A DNA stretch of 64,000 nucleotides from Chloroflexus aggregans DSM 9485 (GCF_000021945.1 NC_011831.1:558001-622000), one strand, 5' to 3'; counted from the first letter of the stretch, positions 23,974 through 33,376 are shown. Numbers and translations: made by a program. Notes: generated by a model not told the origin, from the sequence alone.

Positions 23974-25611
23974 ATGGTCAATAGTATCGAGAATCAGGCA
24001 ACGATCACCGGGCGCGATCTCCGCATCAGCCCGCTTGGCCGCGTCGAGGGAGACCTCGACTTGCGGGTCACAATCCGCGATGGGGTTGTGACCAGCGCAT
24101 GGACTGAGGCCTCGATGTTTCGCGGCTTTGAGATCATTCTGAAGGGGAAGGATCCGCAGGCCGGCTTGATCGTTACGCCGCGTATTTGCGGCATCTGCGG
24201 CGGCAGCCACTTGACCAAAGCGGTCTATGCGCTCGATACGGCATGGCAAACCGAATTACCGCCCAATGCGACCCTAATTCGCAATATTGCGCAAGCTTGC
24301 GAGACGCTGCAAAGCATTCCGCGCTGGTTCTACGCTCTGTTTGCGATCGACCTAACCAACAAGAAGTACGCCCACCTGCCCGAATACGATGAGGCGGTGC
24401 GCCGGTTCGCCCCCTTTGTCGGCACGAGCTATGAGCACGGCGTGACTCTCTCGAATAAGCCGGTCGAGATTTACGCCATCTTCGGCGGCCAGTGGCCCCA
24501 CTCCAGCTTCATGATCCCCGGCGGCGTGATGTGCGCGCCGACGCTGGCTGATGTCACCCGAGCCATCGCCATCCTCGAATACTGGAAGGATGAATGGCTG
24601 GAGAAGAAGTGGCTCGGTTGCTCGGTCGATCGCTGGCTGCAGAACAAGAGCTGGGCCGATGTGATGGAGTGGATGAACGAGAACGAGCGCCACTACAACT
24701 CTGACTGCGGCTTCTTCATCCGTTTTGCGATGGCCGCTGGTCTTGACAAGTATGGCGCCGGTTGGAATAACTACATTGCCACCGGTACCTACTTCCACCC
24801 CGAACTGTACGCCCGCCCAACCATCGAGGGGAGAAATGCGGCGCTGATCGCGCGCTCCGGCGTGTATGTCAACGGCCAGTTCTACGATTTCGATCAGGCC
24901 AACGTGCGCGAAGACGTGACCCACTCGTTCTACGAGGGGAATCACGCGCTGCACCCGTTTGAGGGACGCACTGAGCCAATTGATCCGGCGATCGGACATC
25001 GACAAGGGAAGTACTCGTGGGCGAAAGCGCCACGCTATCTCATCCCCGGCGTTGGCAGTCAGCCGGTCGAGGCCGGCCCACTGGCCCGCCAAGTCATCGC
25101 CGGTCGGCCCGGCGCCGCCAATTGGCAAGACTACGACCCGCTCTTCCTCGATGCGGTGACGACGGTCGGGCCGAGTGTGCTGGTGCGCGTGATGGCCCGG
25201 ATGCACGAAGCGCCCAAGTATTACAAGCTGGTGCGCAAGTGGCTTGACCAGATCAATCTGCACGAGAAGTTTTATATCAAACCGAAGGAGCTGCCCGAAG
25301 GGCGTGGGTTTGGTTCGACCGAAGCCGCTCGCGGCAGCCTCTCGGACTGGATCGTGCTTAAGGATGGTAAGATCGAGAACTATCAGGTGGTGACGCCGAC
25401 GGCATGGAACATCGGGCCGCGCGATGGCCGCGATGTCAATGGGCCGATGGAGCAAGCCTTCCTCGGCGCGCCGATTGCCGATCCCAACGATCCGGTCGAA
25501 CTCGGCCATGTGGCGCGGAGCTACGACTCGTGCCTCGTCTGTACAGTGCATGCCTACGACGAAAAGACCGGCAAGGAGTTGGCGCGGTTCCGCATTGGTG
25601 AAGGCGCGTAG
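23974..25611 (+). CDS. hupL: [NiFe] uptake hydrogenase large subunit (HupL type)
   Basis: A 545-residue catalytic subunit that oxidises H2 at the NiFe(CN)2CO centre. The N-terminal cysteine pair is R-I-C72-G-I-C75-G-G. The C-terminal pair is in D-S-C520-L-V-C523-T-V-H526. Most NiFe hydrogenases have D-P-C in the latter motif; Ser replaces Pro here. Nineteen residues after His526 form the tail expected to be cut off by the maturation protease. The neighbours supply all maturation factors except HypF, which is divergent. Confidence 0.95.
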   Translation: MVNSIENQATITGRDLRISPLGRVEGDLDLRVTIRDGVVTSAWTEASMFRGFEIILKGKDPQAGLIVTPRICGICGGSHLTKAVYALDTAWQTELPPNATLIRNIAQACETLQSIPRWFYALFAIDLTNKKYAHLPEYDEAVRRFAPFVGTSYEHGVTLSNKPVEIYAIFGGQWPHSSFMIPGGVMCAPTLADVTRAIAILEYWKDEWLEKKWLGCSVDRWLQNKSWADVMEWMNENERHYNSDCGFFIRFAMAAGLDKYGAGWNNYIATGTYFHPELYARPTIEGRNAALIARSGVYVNGQFYDFDQANVREDVTHSFYEGNHALHPFEGRTEPIDPAIGHRQGKYSWAKAPRYLIPGVGSQPVEAGPLARQVIAGRPGAANWQDYDPLFLDAVTTVGPSVLVRVMARMHEAPKYYKLVRKWLDQINLHEKFYIKPKELPEGRGFGSTEAARGSLSDWIVLKDGKIENYQVVTPTAWNIGPRDGRDVNGPMEQAFLGAPIADPNDPVELGHVARSYDSCLVCTVHAYDEKTGKELARFRIGEGA

Positions 25612-25631
25612 CAGGGGCAAGCGCGCGAGGG

Positions 25632-25667
25632 CGTTTGCGCCGGTACACTTAGTCACCGGCGCAAACG
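25632..25667 (+). terminator. strong hairpin after hupL (attenuator or transcript-end candidate)
   Basis: A perfect 13-bp stem CGTTTGCGCCGGT / ACCGGCGCAAACG with a 10-nt loop, 20 bp after the hupL stop. There is no U-tract, so it may protect the hupSL transcript or cut down read-through into the accessory genes rather than end transcription fully. Confidence 0.55.
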
Positions 25668-25761
25668 TATCTACATTGCTCAGGCAGGAGAATATTCATT
25701 GGTGATCCCTGCGCGAAACGTGCAGTTTTTTTTGGTAGCTTCTTCACAGCGAGAACACTCT

Positions 25762-26283
25762 ATGGCGCGTGAACAATTGCTGATAATCGGGTGCGGCAAC
25801 CTGTTACGTGGTGACGACGCCGTTGGACCGATACTGGTGCGGCGCTTGCTCGAACTTGGCTTGCCGGACGGAGTTGGCGTAGCTGATGCCGGCACCAGCG
25901 GTATGGACGTTGCCTTTCGTATGCGCGGTCTCGATACGGTGATCCTCGTTGATGCAGCACGGACCGGAGCCAACCCCGGCACAATCTATGCGATACCGGG
26001 TTCGATTGTTGAACAATTACCGCCACTGAGTGGTATTAATCTGCATGCTTTTCGCTGGGATCACGCATTGGCTTTTGGACGATGGCTGCTCAAAGATGCG
26101 TACCCTCGTTCGGTACAGGTTTACCTCATCGAAGGGACTGATTTCACCATCGGCGCGCCGCTCAGTCCGGCTGTTGCCGCGCGAATGGAAGACTTAGCTC
26201 AACATTTGAGTCGCGACCCCTGGCAACCATATCCCGGTTATCGAACGATTACCGATCAAGGCGATGGCGAATTGGCTGCTTGA
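25762..26283 (+). CDS. hupD: hydrogenase maturation protease (HupD/HyaD family)
   Basis: A 173-residue endopeptidase that trims the C-terminus of the large subunit after Ni insertion. It has the family start I-I-G-C-G-N-L-L-R-G-D-D, whose Asp/Glu-type ligand position carries Asp, then the second ligand region D-A-G-T-S-G-M-D and a later His-containing region. I chose the ATG at 25762 (M-A-R-E-Q-L-L-I-I-G) because the family starts just before this beta strand. The next gene overlaps its end by 20 bp. Confidence 0.9.
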   Translation: MAREQLLIIGCGNLLRGDDAVGPILVRRLLELGLPDGVGVADAGTSGMDVAFRMRGLDTVILVDAARTGANPGTIYAIPGSIVEQLPPLSGINLHAFRWDHALAFGRWLLKDAYPRSVQVYLIEGTDFTIGAPLSPAVAARMEDLAQHLSRDPWQPYPGYRTITDQGDGELAA

Positions 26284-26575
26284 ACTTACCACCCATGGCT
26301 ACTTGCATATGCCGGCAGTGCTGGCCGAACGCTACTTTCCGTCCGGTGTCCTGGTAGCCTTCTTGCGTGATAACGAGATTTGGCTCGCGCCACTACGTGG
26401 ACCGGCAGCCGGTGGATTACTACTCAAGCAACGCAATGCCCGCGGTGATCGTAGTGTATTGCTGTCGGAGGTGTTACCACCACCTACGCCACCCGGTTAC
26501 CGACGGGCTGTGTGGGATGAAGAGCATGGTGTCTTACGCATTGCCCGTGATCCGACATTGGAGCATACGTCATGA
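26264..26575 (+). CDS. conserved small protein of the hydrogenase operon, unknown function
   Basis: A 103-residue protein starting M-A-N-W-L-L-E-L-T-T-H-G-Y. It has L-A-E-R-Y-F-P-S-G and G-P-A-A-G-G-L-L-L-K-Q-R-N-A-R-G-D-R-S-V-L, no cysteines suited to metal clusters, and no membrane helix. It overlaps the protease gene by 20 bp and the TPR gene by 4 bp, so it is almost certainly co-translated and part of hydrogenase biogenesis or function. No further assignment is possible. Confidence 0.7.
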   Translation: MANWLLELTTHGYLHMPAVLAERYFPSGVLVAFLRDNEIWLAPLRGPAAGGLLLKQRNARGDRSVLLSEVLPPPTPPGYRRAVWDEEHGVLRIARDPTLEHTS

Positions 26576-27789
26576 TTGCCGTTCGTCCGCAACCATTAGG
26601 TATCTTTGCACTGCCCGCCGGCTACCTTATCTTACCACCGAGCGATGCACGTACCGCCGCCCCGGCGCTCGCGGCACTGCTCCGCGGCGCGCGCCCCGAT
26701 GAGTGGCCACCAGAATGGAATTTTTACGCTCACGCACTAGACGGCGACATTCAAGCAGCCCTCGCTGCTTTACCGGCTTCGTCCGATCCGCTCACCCGCT
26801 ACAATCGCTATGTACTCGATGGTGCGCCGGCCGATGATCTGATCCTGAGCACCCTCTTAACCGGTGAGCTGGCCAGTTTACAAGGTGTCGCTGCCTTTAC
26901 GATGGGCCATCGCAGCGAGCCACCGCCACCGACAGGCACAACCGGTGAAGTGCGCGCACTCGTTTTAATTACCCATGCCGCTGCCGCTATTGAATGCAAC
27001 GACATCCTCGCTGCCGATCAAGCATTCGCCGATGCACTGGCCGCTGCCGTGAACGTATCGCCGGTGTTGGCCGGGTATATCGCTCTGAATCGTGCTGAAC
27101 TGGCAATCCAACACGGCGGTGAACTGTCCCTCATCACGCGCTGGCTGCAACAAGCTCTCAATCTGATCCCGGCGGAAAGCGGGGCTGAACAACGCGCTCG
27201 GGCGGCCCTCCAGTTGGGCCAACTGCTGCACGAACATGCCAATGGTCAGCGCGGCCCGCTTCAAGCCGCTGTGCGCTGTTATCAAGAAGCACTCCGTTTC
27301 TATCAGCGGGAAACATATCCGCTTGAGTTTGCGTTTATCCAAAACAATTTGGCCTTGGCCTATCTCGCTATGCCGATGACCGAAGCCAGCGACCGGTTGC
27401 GTGGTGCAATTGCGGTACAGGCGCTGCGCGCCGCACTCAGCATCTACGACCCTGACCGGCATCCTCGCGAGTGGGCCGGCGCACGTCTCAATTTGGCTAA
27501 TGCGCTGCAATACGTTCATTCGGCGCACCCGGCTGAGCATTTACTCGAAGCAGTGGCAATCTACGAAGACTTGTTGCAACGCCGTGACTCGGCTACCGAT
27601 CCGGCCGGCTATGCACGTATTCTGGCTAATCTCGGCAACGCCCTTGCTCATCTCGGTATCTTCGCCGAGGCGCGCGAGCGGTTGCGGCAGGCCGAGCACC
27701 TCTTTACCCAGATCGGTGATGAGTCGGCAATGATGACGGTACGTGAACTACTAGCGAATATCGATCAGTATGAGGCAGTGCAGCACTGA
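26572..27789 (+). CDS. TPR-repeat protein of the hydrogenase operon
   Basis: A 405-residue protein. Residues about 125-400 are helical repeats of TPR type, for example A-I-E-C-N-D-I-L-A-A-D-Q-A-F-A-D-A-L, A-V-R-C-Y-Q-E-A-L-R-F-Y and I-L-A-N-L-G-N-A-L-A-H-L-G-I-F-A-E-A-R-E-R. The N-terminal 120 residues have no recognised domain. It starts inside the end of the 103-aa gene (ATGA). A scaffold or assembly role for the hydrogenase is inferred from position only. Confidence 0.75.
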   Translation: MIAVRPQPLGIFALPAGYLILPPSDARTAAPALAALLRGARPDEWPPEWNFYAHALDGDIQAALAALPASSDPLTRYNRYVLDGAPADDLILSTLLTGELASLQGVAAFTMGHRSEPPPPTGTTGEVRALVLITHAAAAIECNDILAADQAFADALAAAVNVSPVLAGYIALNRAELAIQHGGELSLITRWLQQALNLIPAESGAEQRARAALQLGQLLHEHANGQRGPLQAAVRCYQEALRFYQRETYPLEFAFIQNNLALAYLAMPMTEASDRLRGAIAVQALRAALSIYDPDRHPREWAGARLNLANALQYVHSAHPAEHLLEAVAIYEDLLQRRDSATDPAGYARILANLGNALAHLGIFAEARERLRQAEHLFTQIGDESAMMTVRELLANIDQYEAVQH

Positions 27790-27867
27790 GCTAATCCGTT
27801 GCCGAAGCGCTGTTGTGCAATCGTATGCAGCATCTGCTCAGGTCGGTTGTCGGTCGGAAAGCGAACG

Positions 27868-28227
27868 ATGGAAGCGTATCAGCGTCAACAATTTGATCTG
27901 TTACTGATGATGGCAGTGGAACGATTCGTTGAACGGATCGTTGAACGTTGCGCCGGCGCCGAAACGGCGTTAGATCGACTCCGTACCAACCCTCAAGGCG
28001 AGGGAATCTGGCTTGACCGTTTTGTGACGGCAGTGTTCCAGGATTTTTTGCTTGACAATCCCGCCGGCGCGTGTTTTGTGTTGCAAGCCCTGAGTAGCCG
28101 TTCGCTGCCGGCATTACCGGCCGGGAAGATCGCCGAAACGTTGCAAACGATGGCGCGGCAAGCCTTCGCCGAGGTGTTAGTGCTCCGTAGCGAAGAGGCG
28201 CTTGAACAAATGACCGGCTACGGCTAG
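27868..28227 (+). CDS. 119-aa helical protein of the hydrogenase operon, unknown function
   Basis: From the ATG at 27868 (after GGAAAG) it reads M-E-A-Y-Q-R-Q-Q-F-D-L-L-L. It is mostly alpha-helical, with F-V-E-R-I-V-E-R near the start, and has no family motif I recognise. A longer reading upstream is possible but has no ribosome-binding site. It stands between the TPR gene and the NifU/Rieske gene on the same strand. Confidence 0.6.
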   Translation: MEAYQRQQFDLLLMMAVERFVERIVERCAGAETALDRLRTNPQGEGIWLDRFVTAVFQDFLLDNPAGACFVLQALSSRSLPALPAGKIAETLQTMARQAFAEVLVLRSEEALEQMTGYG

Positions 28228-28291
28228 GGCCCAATCGGAGATGACTACCTGACCATCACACCGTTATGACTCAATACCATGCGAGGACAGC

Positions 28292-29152
28292 ATGACTCAA
28301 ACTGTACCCGACGATACCGGTTTGCTCGAACAAGCCGCCGCTCGCGTTGACGCAGCGGTAGCGGCAGCAAATAAACTCGAACCGACAGCTCAAACCGTCG
28401 CTACCGAACTCAAACACGCCATTGAGGCTTTTCACAAACTCGCCCTGAATACTATCGTGCGGCGATTGAAGCAAGACCCCCACGGCAAAGCAATCTTATT
28501 TGAGTTGGTTGAAGACCCCGCCGTGTACGCGCTCTTGCTGATGCACGGTATTGTGCGCGCCGACCCCGTCACCCGCGCCCGTCGCGTACTTGATAACGCA
28601 CGCCCGTATATGCAGTCGCACGGTGGAGACGCCGAATTGGTTGATGTGCGCGACGGCGTGGCTTACGTGCGCCTACACGGTTCGTGCAATGGTTGTTCGC
28701 TCTCAGCCTTTACCCTACGCAAACACGTCGAAGAGGCCCTGTTACGTGAAGTACCGGAAATGACCCGCCTTGAGGTAGTAACCGACCAGGCCACGCCCGC
28801 GATCCTCCGTGCGGAAGCACAAGAAATGCCTGCCGTCGAAAAAGGTTGGGTACGTGGCCCTGCCGTCACCGAGGTTCCGCCCGGTCAGATGGTGAGTATC
28901 ACAACCGAACGTGGCAGTGTCCTCATTGTCAATTTTGCCAACCGACTTAGCGCCTATCGCAACGCCTGTGCGCACCAAGGCCGCCCGCTCAACGATGGAA
29001 TACTTGATCCAATTACCGGTACGCTCACCTGTCGGTGGCATGGCTTCTGTTTCGATCTGCAAAGCGGAGAATGCCTGACTGCACCGCAAGCGCAGCTTGA
29101 ACCATTCCCCTTACGAGTAGTTGACGGCATCATTTGGGTACGACCGCAATGA
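28292..29152 (+). CDS. NifU C-terminal (NFU) domain fused to a Rieske [2Fe-2S] domain
   Basis: A 286-residue fusion. Residues about 85-165 form an NFU domain (Y-M-Q-S-H-G-G-D-A-E-L-V and the cluster motif C-N-G-C-S-L-S-A-F-T-L). Residues about 190-286 form a Rieske domain with ligands C-A-H-Q-G and C-R-W-H-G. It probably assembles or carries Fe-S clusters and could pass electrons from the hydrogenase to quinones. The stop overlaps the NHL gene start (ATGA). Confidence 0.88.
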   Translation: MTQTVPDDTGLLEQAAARVDAAVAAANKLEPTAQTVATELKHAIEAFHKLALNTIVRRLKQDPHGKAILFELVEDPAVYALLLMHGIVRADPVTRARRVLDNARPYMQSHGGDAELVDVRDGVAYVRLHGSCNGCSLSAFTLRKHVEEALLREVPEMTRLEVVTDQATPAILRAEAQEMPAVEKGWVRGPAVTEVPPGQMVSITTERGSVLIVNFANRLSAYRNACAHQGRPLNDGILDPITGTLTCRWHGFCFDLQSGECLTAPQAQLEPFPLRVVDGIIWVRPQ

Positions 29153-30255
29153 TGAACACAGCTTATCGCTGGTTAGGATCACCGGCTCCGGGAGGGTTAG
29201 TCCTACCGGCAGCCAACCCAACACCGTCCCATCTCTATGCCCCGCGCGGTGTTTATCTCGACGACGAGCGACTGATCGTGGCCGATTCAGGGAATCACCG
29301 TGTCTTAATCTGGCATGGATTTCCGGCGATTGACCATCAGCCTGCCGATCTGGTACTCGGTCAACCAGATTTCTTCCACGAAGGGCCGCGTGCTACCGGT
29401 CGCGGCCCTGATCATGGCTTTCAGCTCCCTACCGGAATAACAGTGGCCGAAGGCCGCCTCTACCTTGCCGATGCGTGGCATCATCGTGTATTATGTTGGC
29501 ATCGCATCCCCGATCGATCCGGCACACCACCCGATAGTGTGATCGGGCAAGATTCGCTACTTGACATCGAGCCAAATCGTGGCGGTACGGTTGGGCCGCA
29601 CACTCTCTACTGGCCGTATGGTGTAGCCTGGATCAATGGCTGGTTTTATATTGCCGATACCGGCAATCGACGGGTGTTAGGGTGGCGTGGTCTTCCCAGC
29701 GATAGACAACCGCCTGATGTGATACTCGGTCAGCCTGATGCCTACAGCAACGCCGAGAATCGTGGTGGCCCACCGACGGCAAATAGTTTTCGTTGGCCAC
29801 ACGCCATTGCCGGCGATGGCGAGACGTTGTACGTAGCCGATGCCGGTAACCATCGGGTATTGGGATGGACACCGCCACCGGAAAGCGATCGACCTGCCGA
29901 TCTCGTGTTAGGACAACACACCATGCATAGCGCATTTGAACAACCACATGTGCCACAAGGGGCCTATCGGCTACGCTTTCCCTACGCCGTTGCCTGCAAC
30001 AGCCATCGGTTATTTGTGGCCGATACGGCCAACAACCGGATTCTCGGCTGGCGACCACCGCCGCGTGTTGGCGCCGGCATCCCGGCGCAGACGGTCTACG
30101 GCCAGTACAATTTCGACGACAGTGGCGAGAATCGCTGGCAAGCTGTCGCTGCCAATACATGTTGCTGGCCTTACGGTCTCTGGCTGCATCGGCACTGGCT
30201 GGTCGTTGCCGACTCCGGTAACAATCGCGTCCTCATTTGGCATACTGAAAACTGA
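29149..30255 (+). CDS. NHL-repeat beta-propeller protein of the hydrogenase operon
   Basis: A 368-residue protein with about six NHL repeats, each with a core such as L-I-V-A-D-S-G-N-H-R-V-L-I-W or L-Y-V-A-D-A-G-N-H-R-V-L-G-W, and recurring L-V-L-G-Q-(P/H). This gives a six-bladed propeller. No signal peptide is evident, so it should be cytoplasmic like HupSL. It may be a docking platform; that is inferred from its place next to the Rieske fusion. Confidence 0.85.
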   Translation: MMNTAYRWLGSPAPGGLVLPAANPTPSHLYAPRGVYLDDERLIVADSGNHRVLIWHGFPAIDHQPADLVLGQPDFFHEGPRATGRGPDHGFQLPTGITVAEGRLYLADAWHHRVLCWHRIPDRSGTPPDSVIGQDSLLDIEPNRGGTVGPHTLYWPYGVAWINGWFYIADTGNRRVLGWRGLPSDRQPPDVILGQPDAYSNAENRGGPPTANSFRWPHAIAGDGETLYVADAGNHRVLGWTPPPESDRPADLVLGQHTMHSAFEQPHVPQGAYRLRFPYAVACNSHRLFVADTANNRILGWRPPPRVGAGIPAQTVYGQYNFDDSGENRWQAVAANTCCWPYGLWLHRHWLVVADSGNNRVLIWHTEN

Positions 30256-30314
30256 ACCAGCACCATTGAAGGCACCCTTCGCGGCCATGCGTTTATATCA
30301 GAAAGGAAACGTGT

Positions 30315-30581
30315 ATGTGCCTTGGCATCCCCGGTCGTATCATCGAAATCTACGATAACGGCATTACCCGAATGGGCAAGGTCGATTTCAACGGGATTGT
30401 CAAAGAAGTTTGTCTCGCCTACTTACCCGATTTGCAAGTCGGCGATTATACGATAGTGCATGTTGGTTTTGCCATTACTCGCCTCGATGAAGAATCGGCG
30501 CGCGAAACATTAGCTCTCTTCCAATCGCTTGGTGTTCTTGAAGAGGAACTCAATCCTGACGAATCACACGAAACCGCATAA
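30315..30581 (+). CDS. hypC: hydrogenase assembly chaperone HypC
   Basis: An 88-residue HypC/HupF-family protein. The N-terminus M-C-L-G-I-P-G-R has the conserved Cys2 used to carry the Fe(CN)2CO unit with HypD. The later D-Y-T-I-V-H-V-G-F-A-I segment is also typical. It is followed by hypD. Confidence 0.95.
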   Translation: MCLGIPGRIIEIYDNGITRMGKVDFNGIVKEVCLAYLPDLQVGDYTIVHVGFAITRLDEESARETLALFQSLGVLEEELNPDESHETA

Positions 30582-30649
30582 CCAAAGATTCAACGTAAAG
30601 ATTGTCAACACCGTTGCGATAACTATCCGCGTAGCAGGGAGAACAAACC

Positions 30650-31765
30650 ATGAAATATCTTGACGAATTTCGTGACCCAGCGCTGGCCCGCCGCCTCTTC
30701 GAGCAAATCCGACGCATCACCACACGTCACTGGGCAATTATGGAAGTCTGCGGCGGCCAGACCCATTCGATCATTCGCAACGGAATCGATCAGTTACTGC
30801 CACCCGAGATCGAGCTTATCCACGGCCCCGGCTGCCCAGTCTGCGTTACTCCACTCGAAATCATCGACAAGGCGCTGGCCATTGCCGCCCTCCCCGAAGT
30901 GATCTTCTGCTCATTTGGCGACATGCTGCGCGTGCCAGGTAGCCGCAAAGACCTCTTCCGCGTCAAGAGCGAAGGTGGTGACGTGCGCGTCGTCTATTCC
31001 CCGCTCGACGCAGTAAAGCTGGCCCAACAACACCCCGACCGCCAAGTCGTCTTTTTTGCCATCGGCTTCGAGACTACTGCACCCGCCAACGCCATGGCGG
31101 TCTATCAGGCAGCCAGACTCGGCCTCAAGAACTTTTCGATGTTGGTCTCACACGTCCTGGTACCACCGGCAATCAGTGCGATTATGGAGTCGCCGAACAA
31201 CCGCGTCCAAGGCTTTCTAGCCGCTGGTCATGTCTGCAGCGTCATGGGCATCGAAGAATATCGCTCGCTCGTCGAAACATATCGTGTCCCCATTGTGGTT
31301 ACCGGTTTTGAGCCACTCGACGTACTCGAAGGCATTCGTCGCGCCATTCTCCAACTCGAGCAAGGCCGTGCCGAACTAGACAACGCCTACGAACGCGCCG
31401 TTCGCCCGGAAGGCAACGTCGCCGCCAAACAAATGCTTGCCGATGTCTTCACCGTCACCGACCGCACTTGGCGTGGAATTGGGCGCATCCCGCGCAGCGG
31501 TTGGCGGCTCAGTGACCGCTACGCCGAATTCGATGCCGAATTCCGATTCAACGTCCACGACATCCAAACGAGCGAGTCGCCGCTATGTCGGAGTGGTGAA
31601 GTGCTGCAAGGATTGCTCAAACCAAACCAATGCCCGGCCTTCGGTAAAGAATGCACACCGCGGACGCCACTTGGCGCAACGATGGTATCAAGCGAGGGAG
31701 CATGCGCAGCGTATTATCAGTATGGCCGATTCGTGCCAACCAGCACGATTGGTGTAGCATCGTAA
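30650..31765 (+). CDS. hypD: hydrogenase maturation protein HypD
   Basis: A 371-residue HypD that with HypC builds the Fe(CN)2CO unit. Conserved blocks: [30 protein letters not shown] and the C-terminal cysteines around C-P-A-F-G-K-E-C that hold the [4Fe-4S] cluster. A 561-bp repeat block separates it from hypE. Confidence 0.96.
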   Translation: MKYLDEFRDPALARRLFEQIRRITTRHWAIMEVCGGQTHSIIRNGIDQLLPPEIELIHGPGCPVCVTPLEIIDKALAIAALPEVIFCSFGDMLRVPGSRKDLFRVKSEGGDVRVVYSPLDAVKLAQQHPDRQVVFFAIGFETTAPANAMAVYQAARLGLKNFSMLVSHVLVPPAISAIMESPNNRVQGFLAAGHVCSVMGIEEYRSLVETYRVPIVVTGFEPLDVLEGIRRAILQLEQGRAELDNAYERAVRPEGNVAAKQMLADVFTVTDRTWRGIGRIPRSGWRLSDRYAEFDAEFRFNVHDIQTSESPLCRSGEVLQGLLKPNQCPAFGKECTPRTPLGATMVSSEGACAAYYQYGRFVPTSTIGVAS

Positions 31766-31778
31766 CACCTTCGCGCCC

Positions 31779-32303
31779 TCCGTGCCGCTGCGCCCTTTGC
31801 CTTTGCGTTCGTTGCCCTTCGTGGGGGCACGGCACCGCCGTGCCCCTACAGGTGGCGCTTGTTGCGGCAGCCCCCTCTGCGCCTTTGCGCCCTTTGCCTT
31901 TGCGTTCGTTGCCCTTCGTGGGGGCACGGCACCGCCGTGCCCCTACAGGTGGCACTTGTTGCGGCAGCCCCCTCCGCGCCTTTGCGCCCTTTGCCTTTGC
32001 GTTCGTTGCCCTTCGTGGGGGCACGGCACCGCCGTGCCCCTACAGGTGGCGCTTGTTGCGGCAGCCCCCTCCGCGCCTTTGCGCCCTTTGCCTTTGCGTT
32101 CGTTGCCCTTCGTGGGGGCACGGCACCGCCGTGCCCCTACAGGTGGCGCTTGTTGCGGCAGCCCCCTCCGCGCCTTTGCGCCCTTTGCCTTTGCGTTCGT
32201 TGCCCTTCGTGGGGGCACGGCACCGCCGTGCCCCTACAGGTGGCACTTGTTGCGGCAGCCCCCTCCGCGCCTTTGCGCCCTTTGCCTTTGCGTTACACGT
32301 TAT
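31779..32303. repeat. 97-bp tandem repeats between hypD and hypE
   Basis: Five full units plus a partial one. Each has a run of CCTTTGCG-type words, then the hairpin GGGGGCACGGC / GCCGTGCCCC, then CTACAGGTGGC.CTTGTTGCGGC. The long open frames across it on both strands (Arg/Ala/Gly/Pro-rich) result from a unit length of 97 that cycles the frames. They are not genes. Confidence 0.92.
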
Positions 32304-32326
32304 TGCATTAACAGGGATCACAAGCT

Positions 32327-33376
32327 ATGACAGTAGATTTCAGCAACTGGGTCTGTCCAACGCCACTCCGCGACTATCCGGCCATCGTGATGGGGCATGG
32401 TGCAGGTGGCAAACTATCTACAGAACTGATCACTCACCTCTTCCTACCCGCCTTCGGCGGCCCCCATGGCCCACTCGCCGATGCAGCCCTCATCGATGTC
32501 GGTGGTGCCCGCTTAGCCATCTCCACCGACAGCTTTGTCGTCCGACCACTCTTCTTCCCCGGCGGCAACATCGGCGAACTCGCCATCAACGGCACCATCA
32601 ACGACATCGCAATGATGGGCGCCCAACCTATCGCCCTCACCGCCAGTTTCATCCTCGAAGAAGGCATGCCACTCGCACAACTCGGCCTGATTGCCGAGAG
32701 TATGGGTCGTGCCGCCCATAACGCCGGCGTCATCCTCATTGCCGGTGACACCAAAGTCGTCGACCGCGGTCACGGCGACGGAGTCTACATTACCACCACC
32801 GGTTTTGGTCTTGTGCCGGCAGGTATCACAATCGGCCCAGAACACGCTCGCCCCGGTGACGCGATCATCGTTAGTGGACCGATTGGTCTCCACGGGATCG
32901 CAATTCTCAGCGTGCGCGAAGGTATCGAATTCGGCGCACCGGTCACCTCTGATACTGCCGCCCTTCACGGTCTGGTTAGCACCATGCTTGCCAGTGGGTC
33001 GCGCATCCACACGCTCCGTGACCCAACCCGTGGTGGAGTTGCCGCCGCGCTCAACGAAATCGCTGCGACCGCTCAGATCGGCATCGAAATCATCGAACGC
33101 GACATCCCCATCCCGCCCGCCGTTCAAGCCGCTTGTGAACTCCTCGGTATGGACCCACTCCATATCGCTAACGAAGGGAAACTGATCGTCTTCGTTGAGC
33201 GTGACGACGCCGAGCGTTTATTGGCAGCTATGCGGACCCACCCACTAGGGCGCGATGCCGCGCTAATCGGCTATGCTACCATCGACCATCCCGGCGTGGT
33301 CGTTGCACGCACCGGGATCGGCGGTATGCGTGTGGTTGATACCCTGGTCGGTGAACAACTGCCGCGCATTTGCTAA
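32327..33376 (+). CDS. hypE: hydrogenase maturation protein HypE
   Basis: A 349-residue AIR-synthase-like enzyme that dehydrates the thiocarbamate on its C-terminal Cys to thiocyanate, the CN donor. The end P-R-I-C carries the acceptor Cys as the last residue. Typical blocks: V-M-G-H-G-A-G-G-K, N-I-G-E-L-A-I-N-G-T-I-N-D-I-A-M-M-G, G-D-T-K-V-V and L-R-D-P-T-R-G-G. Although preceded by 561 bp of repeats, it is in the same orientation as hypCD. Confidence 0.96.
   Translation: MTVDFSNWVCPTPLRDYPAIVMGHGAGGKLSTELITHLFLPAFGGPHGPLADAALIDVGGARLAISTDSFVVRPLFFPGGNIGELAINGTINDIAMMGAQPIALTASFILEEGMPLAQLGLIAESMGRAAHNAGVILIAGDTKVVDRGHGDGVYITTTGFGLVPAGITIGPEHARPGDAIIVSGPIGLHGIAILSVREGIEFGAPVTSDTAALHGLVSTMLASGSRIHTLRDPTRGGVAAALNEIAATAQIGIEIIERDIPIPPAVQAACELLGMDPLHIANEGKLIVFVERDDAERLLAAMRTHPLGRDAALIGYATIDHPGVVVARTGIGGMRVVDTLVGEQLPRIC

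Noticed and set aside
23110-25656. Long antisense open frames opposite hupS and hupL
   Set aside because: They mirror high-G+C coding sequence with clear hydrogenase motifs on the plus strand.
31617-32721. Long Arg/Ala/Pro-rich open frames over the 97-bp repeats and hypE
   Set aside because: They arise from the repeat length and high G+C; hypD and hypE on the plus strand account for the coding signal.
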